Shown here: in pieces, positions 24,301 through 39,518 of the stretch
Layout of the letters: each line of letters starts with the position of its first letter
How positions within the stretch are numbered: position 1 is the stretch's first letter
NCBI GenBank assembly: GCA_025642065.1
Contig: JAODUP010000145.1
Span: 325,001 to 389,000, forward strand
Reading direction: 5' to 3'
From: Paralvinella palmiformis
Taxonomy: Eukaryota > Annelida > Polychaeta > Terebellida > Alvinellidae
Length of the DNA: 64,000 nt
The notes under the pieces: model-generated
What the model saw: the letters and a program-made list of their open reading frames with translations, nothing else
What the model was told of the DNA's origin: nothing
Databases searched by the model: none
Made by a program: the position numbers and the translations under genes

Positions 24301-24829
24301 CTTGTGTGCTGTATGCTTACTGAACTCGTGGGAGACCAGGGCGAGGTTTGGTTCTTCAGAGATGATGTATATAGCGTTCTTGTTGGAGTAATTGTTATCC
24401 TTGATATCACGTGATAACAAAGTATCTGTTCGGTTTTTTTTCTAGTCAAGACCACGTGACTTGGCGGAATGACGTAGTTCCGCTTAACGCATTCTACGTC
24501 AATTATTAGTTAAAAAGAGTACTTTCGGGTGATAGTCATCCTTATCTGATGATGTCTTAAGGATGACCTTTGATGATAAATAGGGAAGAGTATTGTATAC
24601 GATAGGGACGGACGGACGGACGGAATGACAGATAGACAGACAGACTACTAAACAGATAACAACATAAGACGGATAGACAGAGAGATACGTAGACATGCAG
24701 ATATGTAAACAGACAGATAGACGATCGGACAGACATATAGGAAAACAAACAGTTACAGACAGGTAGATAGACGGGTACAGACGGATAGACATGGAAATGG
24801 AGCGAATGCGAAGAAATACACTTAACAAT

Positions 24830-24885
<56 letters not shown>

Positions 24886-25311
24886 GTTGTCCGTTTTCTC
24901 GTGTACATGCGGGTCAGTATTCCATAAAACGAGAACTGCGATCAGAGGGAAGAAAACAGGTCAGAACTATCTCTGACCATCAAACGTAATGACACTTTAC
25001 GGTAACTGTAGTGTAAATATAGCATTATTATAAATGCGGAGATGGGGAGGGATGGGGTGTTACCTGTAATGAATCATGACTGCATTACTGCATAATAAAG
25101 TAATGATACTTAGATGTCGAGTCTCTAGCAATAATTGTGATATTAAGAGTTCCATCTCGGCTGACAGCAAACTGTATTTCGTCAATAGAATTAATTTCCG
25201 TTTTGATTTCTTATTTTACGTTTGTCACCATTTTTTCGTCGTCGTGTGGAAAGTAAACGATAAGTAATTAATTGTATCACGTCGCAACGTGTTCGATTAT
25301 CTAAGCTATCG

Positions 25312-25630
25312 AGCCGTGATGGCGCAGTTAGTTAGAGCGTAGGACTCGTAGCCGAACGGTCGCGGGTTCGAGGCTCTGTGAGCTGCAATGCTGTCATGTG
25401 GCGACTGGTTCACTCATCCATAAAAATGAGTACCTGACAGGACTATGTGTTTGAGTAACGCTTTGCGCCTATAACGGCACCATGCGTTGTATACTCCCTT
25501 GAGTGTTGAGATAGGTGCTGGGTGGAAACAGGTCTGAGTCAGGGATAATAATATTGTAAAGCGCCTTAGAGCAGCTTCTAGCTGAATAGAGCGCTATAGA
25601 AATATCACATATTATTATTATTATTATATA
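25312..25630 (+). mobile_element. tRNA-derived SINE family C with LINE-like AAGCGC tail
   Basis: Head GATGGCGCAGTTAGTTAGAG and B box CGGGTTCGAGGCT; the body runs to GTAAAGCGCCTTAGAGCAGC, GAGCGCTATAGAAATA and an ATT microsatellite. The last 75 bp resemble the 3' end of the LINE remnant at 46590-47290, as in stringent LINE/SINE pairs. Confidence 0.7.
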
Positions 25631-25816
25631 TGTCACCTGTTCGGTTAATTAAAGTTTCTTATACGTTTACTATCATCAAAGGATATTTTGCTATCAACTC
25701 TCGGCATGTTTTGACATTCGATCAGTTGTCGGTCGTTATATTTAATCATATTAAAACATGTACTTGAGATGTGTTAAAGTTCGTTTTCCTATTTAATTCT
25801 GCAGATGTTATGTTTG

Positions 25817-25950
<134 letters not shown>

Positions 25951-26255
25951 CATTTCTGATAGCTGTAAGGTCAGGTTATTGTTCTGAAGTCATTTTGTTT
26001 ACATAATAAAGAGGACATATTTCGTCTTATGTTAAGCTACTTTTTCATGTTTTATGCATTTATGTGAGTCTGAAACATGCACACACACACACACACAAAC
26101 ATACACACACGATTTCATCCATTTAGATACCATGTGGTAGCCATTTAGTAATATGCCCTGGTCAGAGACTAACCCCCTAAAGGTAAACAGTGCATTCAAC
26201 CACACACGTACGCAGAAGGGAAGAGATACGCATGCGTGCCGAGTTCAGTTCTCAA

Positions 26256-26261
26256 TTTATT
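26256..26261 (-). terminator. Candidate poly(A) signal of the protease gene
   Basis: TTTATT on the plus strand reads AATAAA on the gene strand, about 41 nt after the TAG stop at 26302. Position and motif fit a short 3' UTR. Confidence 0.5.
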
Positions 26262-26301
26262 CACATTGCTGACAAACACAAACACGCTCATACACTAGAC
26301 A

Positions 26302-30316
<4,015 letters not shown>

Positions 30317-30368
30317 CTCGTAATCTCGGTCGGATTCCTTCCTGATGCCGCTCAACGGATGCGTCTGT

Positions 30369-30380
30369 CTATATATATAG
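30369..30380 (-). promoter_or_regulatory. TATA box of the trypsin-like protease gene
   Basis: CTATATATATAG lies 53-64 bp upstream of the protease ATG (30316), leaving room for a start site near 30345 and a 5' UTR of about 25-30 nt. Short UTRs and TATA boxes are common for highly expressed secreted proteases. The surrounding DNA is not a TA microsatellite, which supports a functional reading. Confidence 0.55.
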
Positions 30381-31303
30381 AGGGTCGGATAACGTTATCA
30401 GTCTCTCGACAGATGGAACCTGATAACGGACACCCTATCAGCAATCATCGAATCTCTTCCGATTGTCGATTAGCGTCGAGCCAAAAACCGATGACGAAAC
30501 GGCGAAAACTTCTCGGCGAACCTCGACACCTGTTCGTCGACTGATTTCCCCAACGTCCCGGAGGGCAGCCATCGCGTAAGACGACCAATGGCGGGGATAA
30601 CCTTTCGTTAAATAAGGTCGATGATCTGGAAACCTAGTAGAGTTCGGAGTTAATATTCAAAAATCGGTTTCCTTCAGTCAGGCAAGTCGGGCGTTTGATT
30701 TGTTTGTTATAAACTGCTCTATACGGTTGAATGATATTTACAGCTCCAATGAAGCAATTTCAAGAGAGGACTTAAATGTTTAAAATGGATTTTTTTAAAT
30801 CAACTCTCTTCAACGCAAAAATAGCTCTGGCATATCTGTCTTAACGTAATCGCTTCTAAATTCGGAGATTTCCTACAAGTCCATTGTTGCGGTTAAAGTC
30901 TCCACCAGAGACGGGCTGGACTAGGTGACTGAGAGAACTGTTTTGTTTTCCTATGCATTTTTCAGCTTGAGTAAGTTTGCATTGTCTCTGATTTCAGCGT
31001 GTTTACGATTGTTCGCAGTCGGAAGAAAAACTAGGAGAAGCTGCCATGTTCGGTTTACACAATCTTGTTCGCGTATGACCGGCAACTTCTTGTCTGTTTG
31101 AACCGGCGTTAAGAAACGTGACATGTGTACCTCAATCTTTTTGGGGGGAGGGGGGTTAGATCCAGATATTAGTCGAGACTTTTAATGTTATCGGCAAGTC
31201 ATAAACAAATAACTCAACAGATAAACTAAAATAATTTTCCAGCGTGTATAATATATCAGTCATTCAGCAGTTTGTTCCCAAATCCAGAAACACCAGCCTT
31301 ATA

Positions 31304-31500
31304 AATAATAATAATAATAATAAACTGCTCTAAGGCGCTTTATAGTATTATAATCCCTGATTCAGACCTGTATCAATCCGGCGCGCATCTCAACTCCCAA
31401 GGGAGCATACAACGTATGCCGCCATTATAGGCGTAAAAGCTTTACTCAGACGCATACTCATCACGTCCTGCCGGGTTCTCGTTTTTATGGCTGAGTGATT
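31304..31500 (-). mobile_element. SINE family C, 5'-truncated copy
   Basis: AAT microsatellite, then GCTCTAAGGCGCTTTATAG, then the reverse complement of the body of the 25312 element (TCAACTCCCAAGGGAGCATA, CGCCATTATAGGCGTAAAGC-like segment). The tRNA head is absent. Confidence 0.65.
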
Positions 31501-32071
31501 ATTGAGGTTATTGGGGGAGCGTATTTTATTCCTTTTTTTTAAATAAAACGTGTTACAAAACCTAGAATCTGAAAGTATGTGGTTAATAAACCTATTAATA
31601 CACCATCTTATTCGTTCAAGGTCAACATTTGATATACACAAACCAGAACAAAGAAATGTAACAAAATATATTTATGTTATGATGCTGAATAAAAATGGAA
31701 AACTTAGGAAAGAATTGTTTGAAACTTGGTGATATTAAATGTAGGCCTGGGCTTGTATTAGTTCTCTGTATTGTTCTGCTATTTACGATGTATAATACAT
31801 TAAATATATTTAGTTTTGGTACAAGAAAATATGTCGAATGCTAGTTTTAGGTGAAGTGTTCTAATCTGTAAAGGTGTTGGTGGCTGTTGTTACAACAAGA
31901 ACAAAAGCTTTTTGTCAAAACGTCGCAATGGGGAACACGTTAATCCTATACACAAACAAGCCCATACGCAAGCACAATCGTGCGCACACACGTGGGCACA
32001 CACACTCTCTCTATCACTATCTCACGCACACTCAAACTTACAGACACATAAACTCTCACAAATTCTATCAC

Positions 32072-32095
32072 ACACACATACACACACACATACAT

Positions 32096-32160
<65 letters not shown>
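32072..32160. repeat. CA then TA compound microsatellite
   Basis: CA with TACA interruptions, then a long TA run. Confidence 0.95.
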
Positions 32161-32163
<3 letters not shown>

Positions 32164-33587
32164 AAACACACAATCACACGTTGTAGCAGTCATAGAGGTA
32201 CTTAATCAGAAATACCCCGCAGGTTTTCAGTCTAAATTTGGCTCAGGGTACACATAATTATAAAAGCCAACTATAAAAAAGATTATCTAAATAACTGATT
32301 TATGCTAGACCCATATACAAACATCTAGACACTACCCTGTCAATAGACAGGCACATAGACACGGAAATATCACCGATAGACACATAGATGCCAATACATA
32401 GATCTATAGAACCAACTAGATCGATACATTTACACATAAAAATATAGAACCAATCATAACAATAACGCCAACACCGAGACACCGCTACTTGGTCAATGAG
32501 AACGGATATAATTAATAAACATTAGATAACACAACTAGGCTTAATTGTCACGTGTTATTTCACATAATCTCTCCAACTGCGGCATCTATATGATGACCAC
32601 TAGCTTGTCTTATCGTGTTATGTTACACTTTTTTATTATTAGCCTATTTTTGGCTACGATAACAAAAGGTACAGGTGTATCGTCCCAAATCATCTGGGAC
32701 GTTTCTCCGTAGCTCATTTGTTAGCAGCGTGCGCCTTAGACTTTCACATCGTGCATTATATCATTTCATCACTACCAACGCCTGTGGGATGTTTCATCTA
32801 GCAGTAAAGGCTTCAGTCTGGTTACCCGGATTTTAGGAAGTGGTGCCTCGGCTGTTTTCCATCATCTGAGGATAAACGAAGGACTCATTCCCTCACTCAC
32901 TCATCCAACCAACCACTCACTCACTCACTCACTCTCTCACTCGCCCGAATTATGTGGACAACATAGTTAATATATTAGCCCCTCGTTCAATCATTCCTCA
33001 ATCATCAGCTCGTTGCCCTGAGACGACAACAAAAATTGGGTGATGTACTGGTTGACCAACTGATTAACATAGAAAGCGAATCAGTGATTAATTCATCCAC
33101 ACCTACACCCACCCATTTCACCCCCCCCCGCCCGCCCATTGAACCCACACATCACCTACCCAACCAACAAATTGACCCCACCCACTCATTGTGCGTTCAT
33201 TCGCGATGGTCTAATTATGATTACATTTGAGCGCATCCTTCAACACCTAATGGCATCTTTGCAGCTTGCTGATGCTCAACGATGAAAATATATTTCGCAA
33301 TTTTCTGCTCTTTATGGCCAAGGTCAAAAGGTCATCGCCGCATACGGGGACCTAACTTATAATACTAAAGGCGAGGTATCTATGGTCGTCAAAATGACGA
33401 GACGCGTTCGTCAAAACTTGACTTGTTTATCCGTGATTCGGGTCGTCGGAGACAACAAAAAAAGAAAGGCTCGTCACGGTCGACTAGCTTCCTGATAAAT
33501 AACATTTAACTTATTGACTAATTGAGCGAAGTAAGATTTGTTGACTAATAATGGTGTGAGCCACACAAATAGACACGAGAACACAAG

Positions 33588-33634
33588 CACACACACGCAC
33601 GAAAATACACACAGGCACGCACGCACACGCACAG

Positions 33635-33673
<39 letters not shown>

Positions 33674-33735
33674 TGACGGATGGACGCACGCACACATAAA
33701 CACACACACTCTCACACACATGCACACACAAACTC

Positions 33736-33766
<31 letters not shown>

Positions 33767-33792
33767 CTCACACACACACACATACACACACC
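33588..33792. repeat. CA / TA / CA compound microsatellite
   Basis: CA-rich, a TA run at 33638-33672, then CA-rich again. Confidence 0.9.
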
Positions 33793-34929
33793 TGGACACA
33801 TTGCGATAACTAACTAATAATGATACTCCAAACACGAATTTCTTCTCTAAATTAGCTGATACACACTGTGTACGGATTCTTGGAGGGGGGGTGTTCTTCA
33901 CAGCTAATACCATGACATACATGGTTGTAAACTTTATCACGAATATACAACAACAACAGCAAGACCAACAGCAGTATCAACAGCAACAACAGCTAGACTC
34001 CATTGTGTCAAACACCCTTCATAGTCAACGTAATCTATCCACCGTTTTGTATATATTTGGCTACTGAATCAAAAGCTTTTTTGCAATAAAGTTTCTAAAA
34101 GTGACAGATAACTCTTTCATTTACCATCACCACTCCAAACCCGTTCTCGCCCATCAGCAGCTCTCTGACTAATGGCTTCACACACAAACCTAGGTGTTCC
34201 CACCCAGAAGCCGGTGAGAGGGTACGTTGGAGAAAAATTTGCATAAACTTAATCCACACCCACCCGCGGTTCAAACATTCGAGGCAAAATATTTAAAAAG
34301 GTAAATTTTCGAATTTAATACGGATTCATTGTGCTTCTTTTACAATGCAACAAAGTGTGGGGATCGGCCCATAAGAAGCAGAGAACAAATTCGGGAACAT
34401 CTTAATTGACAAGATATGTTCCCAATTAAAGGTGTATGGAAATGGTAGAAACTCGCACCAACAAAAACTCCAAAATATTATATTGATATGTCTTCTGAAC
34501 ACATAGATTGGCCAATATTAGTCACAAAAATACAGAATACGCGTATAAAAACAAGAAAATGTCATTTGTCTGTATTTTGGTTTGTTCGTCTGGTTTTATT
34601 TAAAGACATCTACCTCGCTACTGAAAGTATATCATCGTTTGATGAGAATTTTTCTCAACAGTTTGTTGACTTGTTAGCTAGCTAACTCTATATGCCTCAT
34701 CACTATTGTCGACATATTTTACATTTCCTTATAACTGGATGATTCCATTGTCGCCCACAGCCAATTGGCAAGGTCATCACTAGGTCAACCTGGCAGAGTT
34801 ATGTTTAGAATCCTAGTAATGTCCACCGGGATATGTAAAATACGGGGGGGGGGGTATATATGTCGGGGGGTATGTGTGGGGGTGTACGTGTATATGCGTG
34901 TGTTTCACCAATCAACTGGAGCGGAACCA

Positions 34930-35030
34930 GGTATCGTCTTTATAAAGACCAGCTCACAGGTAAGCCGAGACTCAGACCAGGCGACCAAAGACCCGTCAAC
35001 AGACACCCAGATATAATCAGAGGGAACAGG
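34930..35030 (+). promoter_or_regulatory. Possible TATA promoter and non-coding first exon for the small secreted gene
   Basis: CTTTATAAAG at about 34937-34947 is a good TATA core, followed by about 80 bp of non-repetitive sequence ending in a strong donor (GGGAACAG followed by GTAAGCC, GT near 35029). A second CAGGTAAG lies near 34958. The next strong plus-strand acceptor before a signal-peptide ATG is at 38868, so this could be exon 1 of the small secreted gene with a 3.8-kb intron. Inference only. Confidence 0.3.
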
Positions 35031-35305
35031 TAAGCCATTTATGAACTATTTCACCATTTATTTTTGTTTTGTTTGATATCGCGTATAAGATGCTATTGTA
35101 GGTGTGCAATCCTGAAATGGGTACCGGGTTTCGAACGATTTACAAAACACACACGTAGAGCCCAAAACTTGTACAAATACTAGCAGGTGTCGTAATCACA
35201 TAGTTGTTGTTTTTATTTTTTTATTGTTTTGGTTGATAACGCGCTGATATGGCGAGGTATCAGACAACCAGGAATTGATACAAAAATATGTAATCCATCT
35301 TTAGG

Positions 35306-35429
35306 TCTGTGTGTGTGTGTGTGTGTGTGTGTGTTGGTTTTTAGAGAAGATTGTATTCATATTTAGTTTAGCTGTTTATACTGATCGATCCCTTAAGGTG
35401 TTGTTATTTAATGTTATCGAGTATCGTTC

Positions 35430-35482
<53 letters not shown>

Positions 35483-35560
35483 CTGAGTATTTTTCTTCAA
35501 CTCTCTCTCACTCTGTGTGTGTGTGTTTGTGTGTGTGAGCGCGCGCGCGCGCGACCGTAC
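35306..35560. repeat. GT, TA and GC tracts
   Basis: GT run 35306-35334, TA run 35436-35478, then GT and GC runs to 35552. A further GT/GC tract lies at 35703-35755. Confidence 0.9.
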
Positions 35561-35759
35561 GTGCGTGTGTGTGTTCATTGGCTCTAGTTAGTCCTTCAGT
35601 AAGTAAATATTTAAAAGATTGTTTTATTTTGTTTGGGCAACTTTTTATTCTTTGAACATTTTTGTTTGGTAGTTATTTTGATATAGCCTCCGTTCTCTTC
35701 TAGTGTGTGTGTGTGTGTGCGTGTGCGCGCGCGCGCACACACGCGCGCGTGTGTAGCTT

Positions 35760-37250
35760 TCCATTCACCCACAACTTTCTCAGTAAAAAGCTAACGACCG
35801 TGATGGTATAAATTTTGACGGAAATAACGTTCTAGGCGTATTTATATTTACATAAATCATACTGAAGGTCAAACAGGTTATGAGCGTTCTTTTAAAATTG
35901 ATATGATATACCAAATTCAAGGTTCGGACGTCCTACCATTTGCTTTTGTGTACACATATGTACACCTATCTATATATCAGCAAATTATGGCATGTTATAG
36001 CAAGTACGCATATACGTACATCGACTTTATGTACAAACGCATACATACGTACACATATACGATGTATACCTTAGTTTGATCAGATACTAATTACTATGTA
36101 ATCCAATAACGTCTTCTCTAGCCTTGGTACGAGGTCGGAGCTACTCTGTATAGTCTCCACTCGTATGATATATACCCCCGTTACAACACATCAACGGCGA
36201 GTTAGCCGCTCTGTGTATTCAATATCGGGAGTCCTCTGCACACATTGCTGTAGAAAACCAATTATTTTCGGCCCCGGGGGCGAAGCCGTGTCAGCGAACA
36301 ATGACATCGTCGTAAGTCTGGTCTCGGCAATAAGTCACCATTAGAGCGCCATAACGGCTAACATCTGATAACCAGAGAGTGGTGTAAGCCTTCGGCTAAA
36401 GTACGGACTGTAAGATTTACTGTTCCTCTGCCAACGTACACGTCGCTGATCTGGCACAAATGAAACGTCAAACATCGTCATTGTTCTGCGTACTGTTCCC
36501 GCTTCTGTATTACCAATAATTGTGTTCGTCGTGGCGCTGTCAGTAGATCAAAAGAATTGTCATCGAAGCGTCGAGCTCCCCTTCCCCCCCCCCCCTCTCC
36601 GAAAGAAAGTATTAAAATATAATACGTTCGCACGTGGAAAACTTACTTTATATACTCATAGCGCTAAATTTTGCGTCTAAAACTGTCGTTACCGATGGCA
36701 GAGTTTTGGCACAATTCGGCAAGAAGCGAAAAGAATACTATTAACTACTCCATTCAACCTATAAAAATGTAAAGATGCGCCTGACTGTCATACCAAGTTA
36801 CTAAAGATGTAGCTAACTGTACGCTGATATCCATCATGTTCTAGATAATTTCAGGTTATTAAAGATGTAAAATATGGCATAAGCCAGACGTATTTAGATA
36901 GAGATTAAAATCTCAGATATAATTTATAACTAGTGTTGTCATTAAAGCTATACATTTTATGTTAGTATTATTATTACCAATGCTTCTATGTTCAATGAGG
37001 GTTTTTTGTTGAAATTCTATCTTTTTATTGTTATAAGTGTGAATGGTAAATAGTATGAATGCTGTATACCTAACTTCCATAATAAATAAATAGAAAAAAA
37101 ACCTATTTAATCGTCTATATGGATACAGATAGATTCACTTGTCATTCCTTAATTGCTTACAGACATATGTAACTGTAAACTCGTCTAAAAGAGACAGCAA
37201 CTATAGTGAACCCTCCCACCTACAGCGAGCCCTGAATCGTTCACAGCTCA
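35760..37250. other. Unique sequence, nothing recognised
   Basis: AT-rich to mixed sequence with no repeat or gene signature. If the first exon near 34930-35030 is real, this lies in a 5' UTR intron. Confidence 0.5.
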
Positions 37251-37275
37251 CTACACACACATACACACACACACA

Positions 37276-37310
<35 letters not shown>

Positions 37311-37756
37311 CATATACACGAAATACACAGAAGAGGCTCTTTACTCTATCTACAACATTCCTCATTTACCTCAACATACCATCCTCGGAGTAATTTTGAA
37401 TTACCTACTCCAAGTAAAAATGCCACTCTACGGTACTCCAGATAATAACACTTCCACTGCCGTAATGGCTACCATAAAGAACACCTTCAGTATCATGATG
37501 GTTGAAATGTGTGCTGATGAAGTCACCCAAGTTGACAGTGATAACAGCCGTAAAGGGAGAAAACGTTGGCTACGATCGGTGCAGCTGTGGGCTAACTATG
37601 GCGATAATGGCGATTCTCAGAAGGCTTTCTGTTTGGTTGTTCTAAAAATGGGAAATTAAAAGGTAATTAAGTGGCACAAAATATGTCACTGATATGGAAA
37701 TTGCATGAATGAGAATTGTTATTTATGGGTAAACATTGCGTAGAACACTCAGCTTG

Positions 37757-37792
<36 letters not shown>

Positions 37793-37801
37793 TATGTGTG
37801 T

Positions 37802-37887
<86 letters not shown>

Positions 37888-37896
37888 GTGTGTGTG
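37757..37896. repeat. GT microsatellite
   Basis: A long GT run with a few TATG interruptions near 37785-37808. Confidence 0.95.
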
Positions 37897-37954
37897 AAAT
37901 AATTCGAATTTGTGTCTTCGCTAGAAATACTCACTTTCCTGAATAAGAAAAATA

Positions 37955-38138
37955 TGATCGCTGTTTTTTAACGGCAACTGTTGTGCACATGGTAGACAAG
38001 ATGGACAATGGGAACTCGAAGAATAAAAAGAGACGAGGTGAAGTTTGAATCGTTCCTCAGACACAGCTAGGCCAATATTTGAACCCAGACTGTTTAGGTC
38101 TGCGGCCAACGCACTACCATCCCACGGCGACGTCTCCA
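37955..38138 (-). mobile_element. Diverged SINE family A copy
   Basis: Only partly preserved: GTTGTGCACATGGTAGACAAG, then an ATTTGAACCCAGACTG B-box complement, and CGCACTACCATCCCACGGCG at the head end. Older than the others. Confidence 0.55.
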
Positions 38139-38510
38139 TTTTTGTTAAAGAACAACACAATATAAGCATCCTGTCAGTCGCAATAAATTACTTATGTCAG
38201 AAAACGTATGTTCTGCATTTGATAGAAAAAAGGCGACCCACTACGCCCTTGAAAAAAAGGTATCGGACTGAGTAGCCAGTGTCACAAAATAAACGAGTCT
38301 TTGTCTGTTTCTGTCTGAGAGCTAATACCTTCCGAAACCTGAATAACCGTCGTCCGTCGTCGTGATGGGTAAAAATTGGTAAACAACAAGAAAACAAACA
38401 AAAACAGTGCGGGAAAATCCGGAAAAACAACAAAAAGTGGTGTCGACGCCGTGACACAAAGACGCTGTTTGCGGCTGCTGGGTAAGGGGGATTGATAGGG
38501 CTACACCTCA

Positions 38511-38608
38511 GTGAGTGAGTGGGTGGGTGGGTGGTTGGGTGAGTGAGTGAGTGAGTGAGTGAGTGAGTGAGTGAGTGAGTGAGTGAGTGAGTGAGTGGTG
38601 AGTGAGAA
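38511..38608. repeat. GAGT microsatellite
   Basis: GTGG variants, then about 18 uniform GAGT units. Confidence 0.95.
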
Positions 38609-38891
38609 CGCAAAAACCCTTCTAACATAGGCCGTGGAGTTAAAATCATAACTCAGTTGTGAAGGTGTACAGTCGTGAAGAATCGGCCAACATAACAGAC
38701 TAAAAACAGCACACGTGACTTATGTTTATGGGCCAAGGACCAGCACAAAATATTAAAGAAGACACCTAAATATAACTTCTTTCGTCCACCAACCTTTAGA
38801 CATAATTACTGTAGAGTGCTTGTTATGCCCGACTTTTTAAGGATCTCTGTTCTCTTTTTTTCCACCAGCCAAATAACAATTAACATCAGCC

Positions 38892-39481
38892 ATGAAGTAC
38901 GTCGGTTTGTTGCTGTTCTGCGCATTTGCTGCGACAACAGCAAGACCAACGGAAAACCTAGAATTATTGCTGCGCGAGTTACTGAAGCAATTTGGCGGTA
39001 AGCTATCAATTATGGTAGAATAATCTTGTGTGAAATAATGATGTCTGTGAAATGTTCTCCATCTGTGGAAAAGGTTTACAGTTCTCGGCTGACAAAATAT
39101 TATCAAAACGAATACTGTTGTTTGGAATACTGATGTGTGAAAGTCTCTTTTTCTGTTTGTTCCTTCTGGATGGATGTTTGTTATAAACAAGTGTAAATTC
39201 TAAAAAAAGGGAACAATTTTCCCCTTTTAAACATCAGATTATGTAGAATTTTATAATCCTATTTTTATCGTGCTTTTATTAATGAGTATCAAATAAAATA
39301 TTGTTAGTTGTTTTTGCTACCATTAACATTAATGATGAATTACTTCAAACATTACAAGTAATTAACTTCTAATGTCGAGTAATTAACTAATGTTTAAATG
39401 TGTGTAGCAGATCGACAGATCTATTTGGAATTGATATTTATTTACCTCGGAATTTCAACACAACAGCATTCTACTGAAACA

Positions 39482-39518
<37 letters not shown>

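Larger units (their letters stand above)
30381..34900. other. Intergenic region between the protease and the small secreted gene
   Basis: Apart from a SINE fragment (31304-31500) and microsatellites, I see nothing I can name. Open frames are short and unsupported. Confidence 0.6.

Noticed and set aside
37396..37659. 87-codon plus-strand ORF (MNYLLQVKMPLYG...)
   Set aside because: Non-repetitive and open, but no signal peptide, no recognisable domain and no supporting splice sites; not enough to call a gene.
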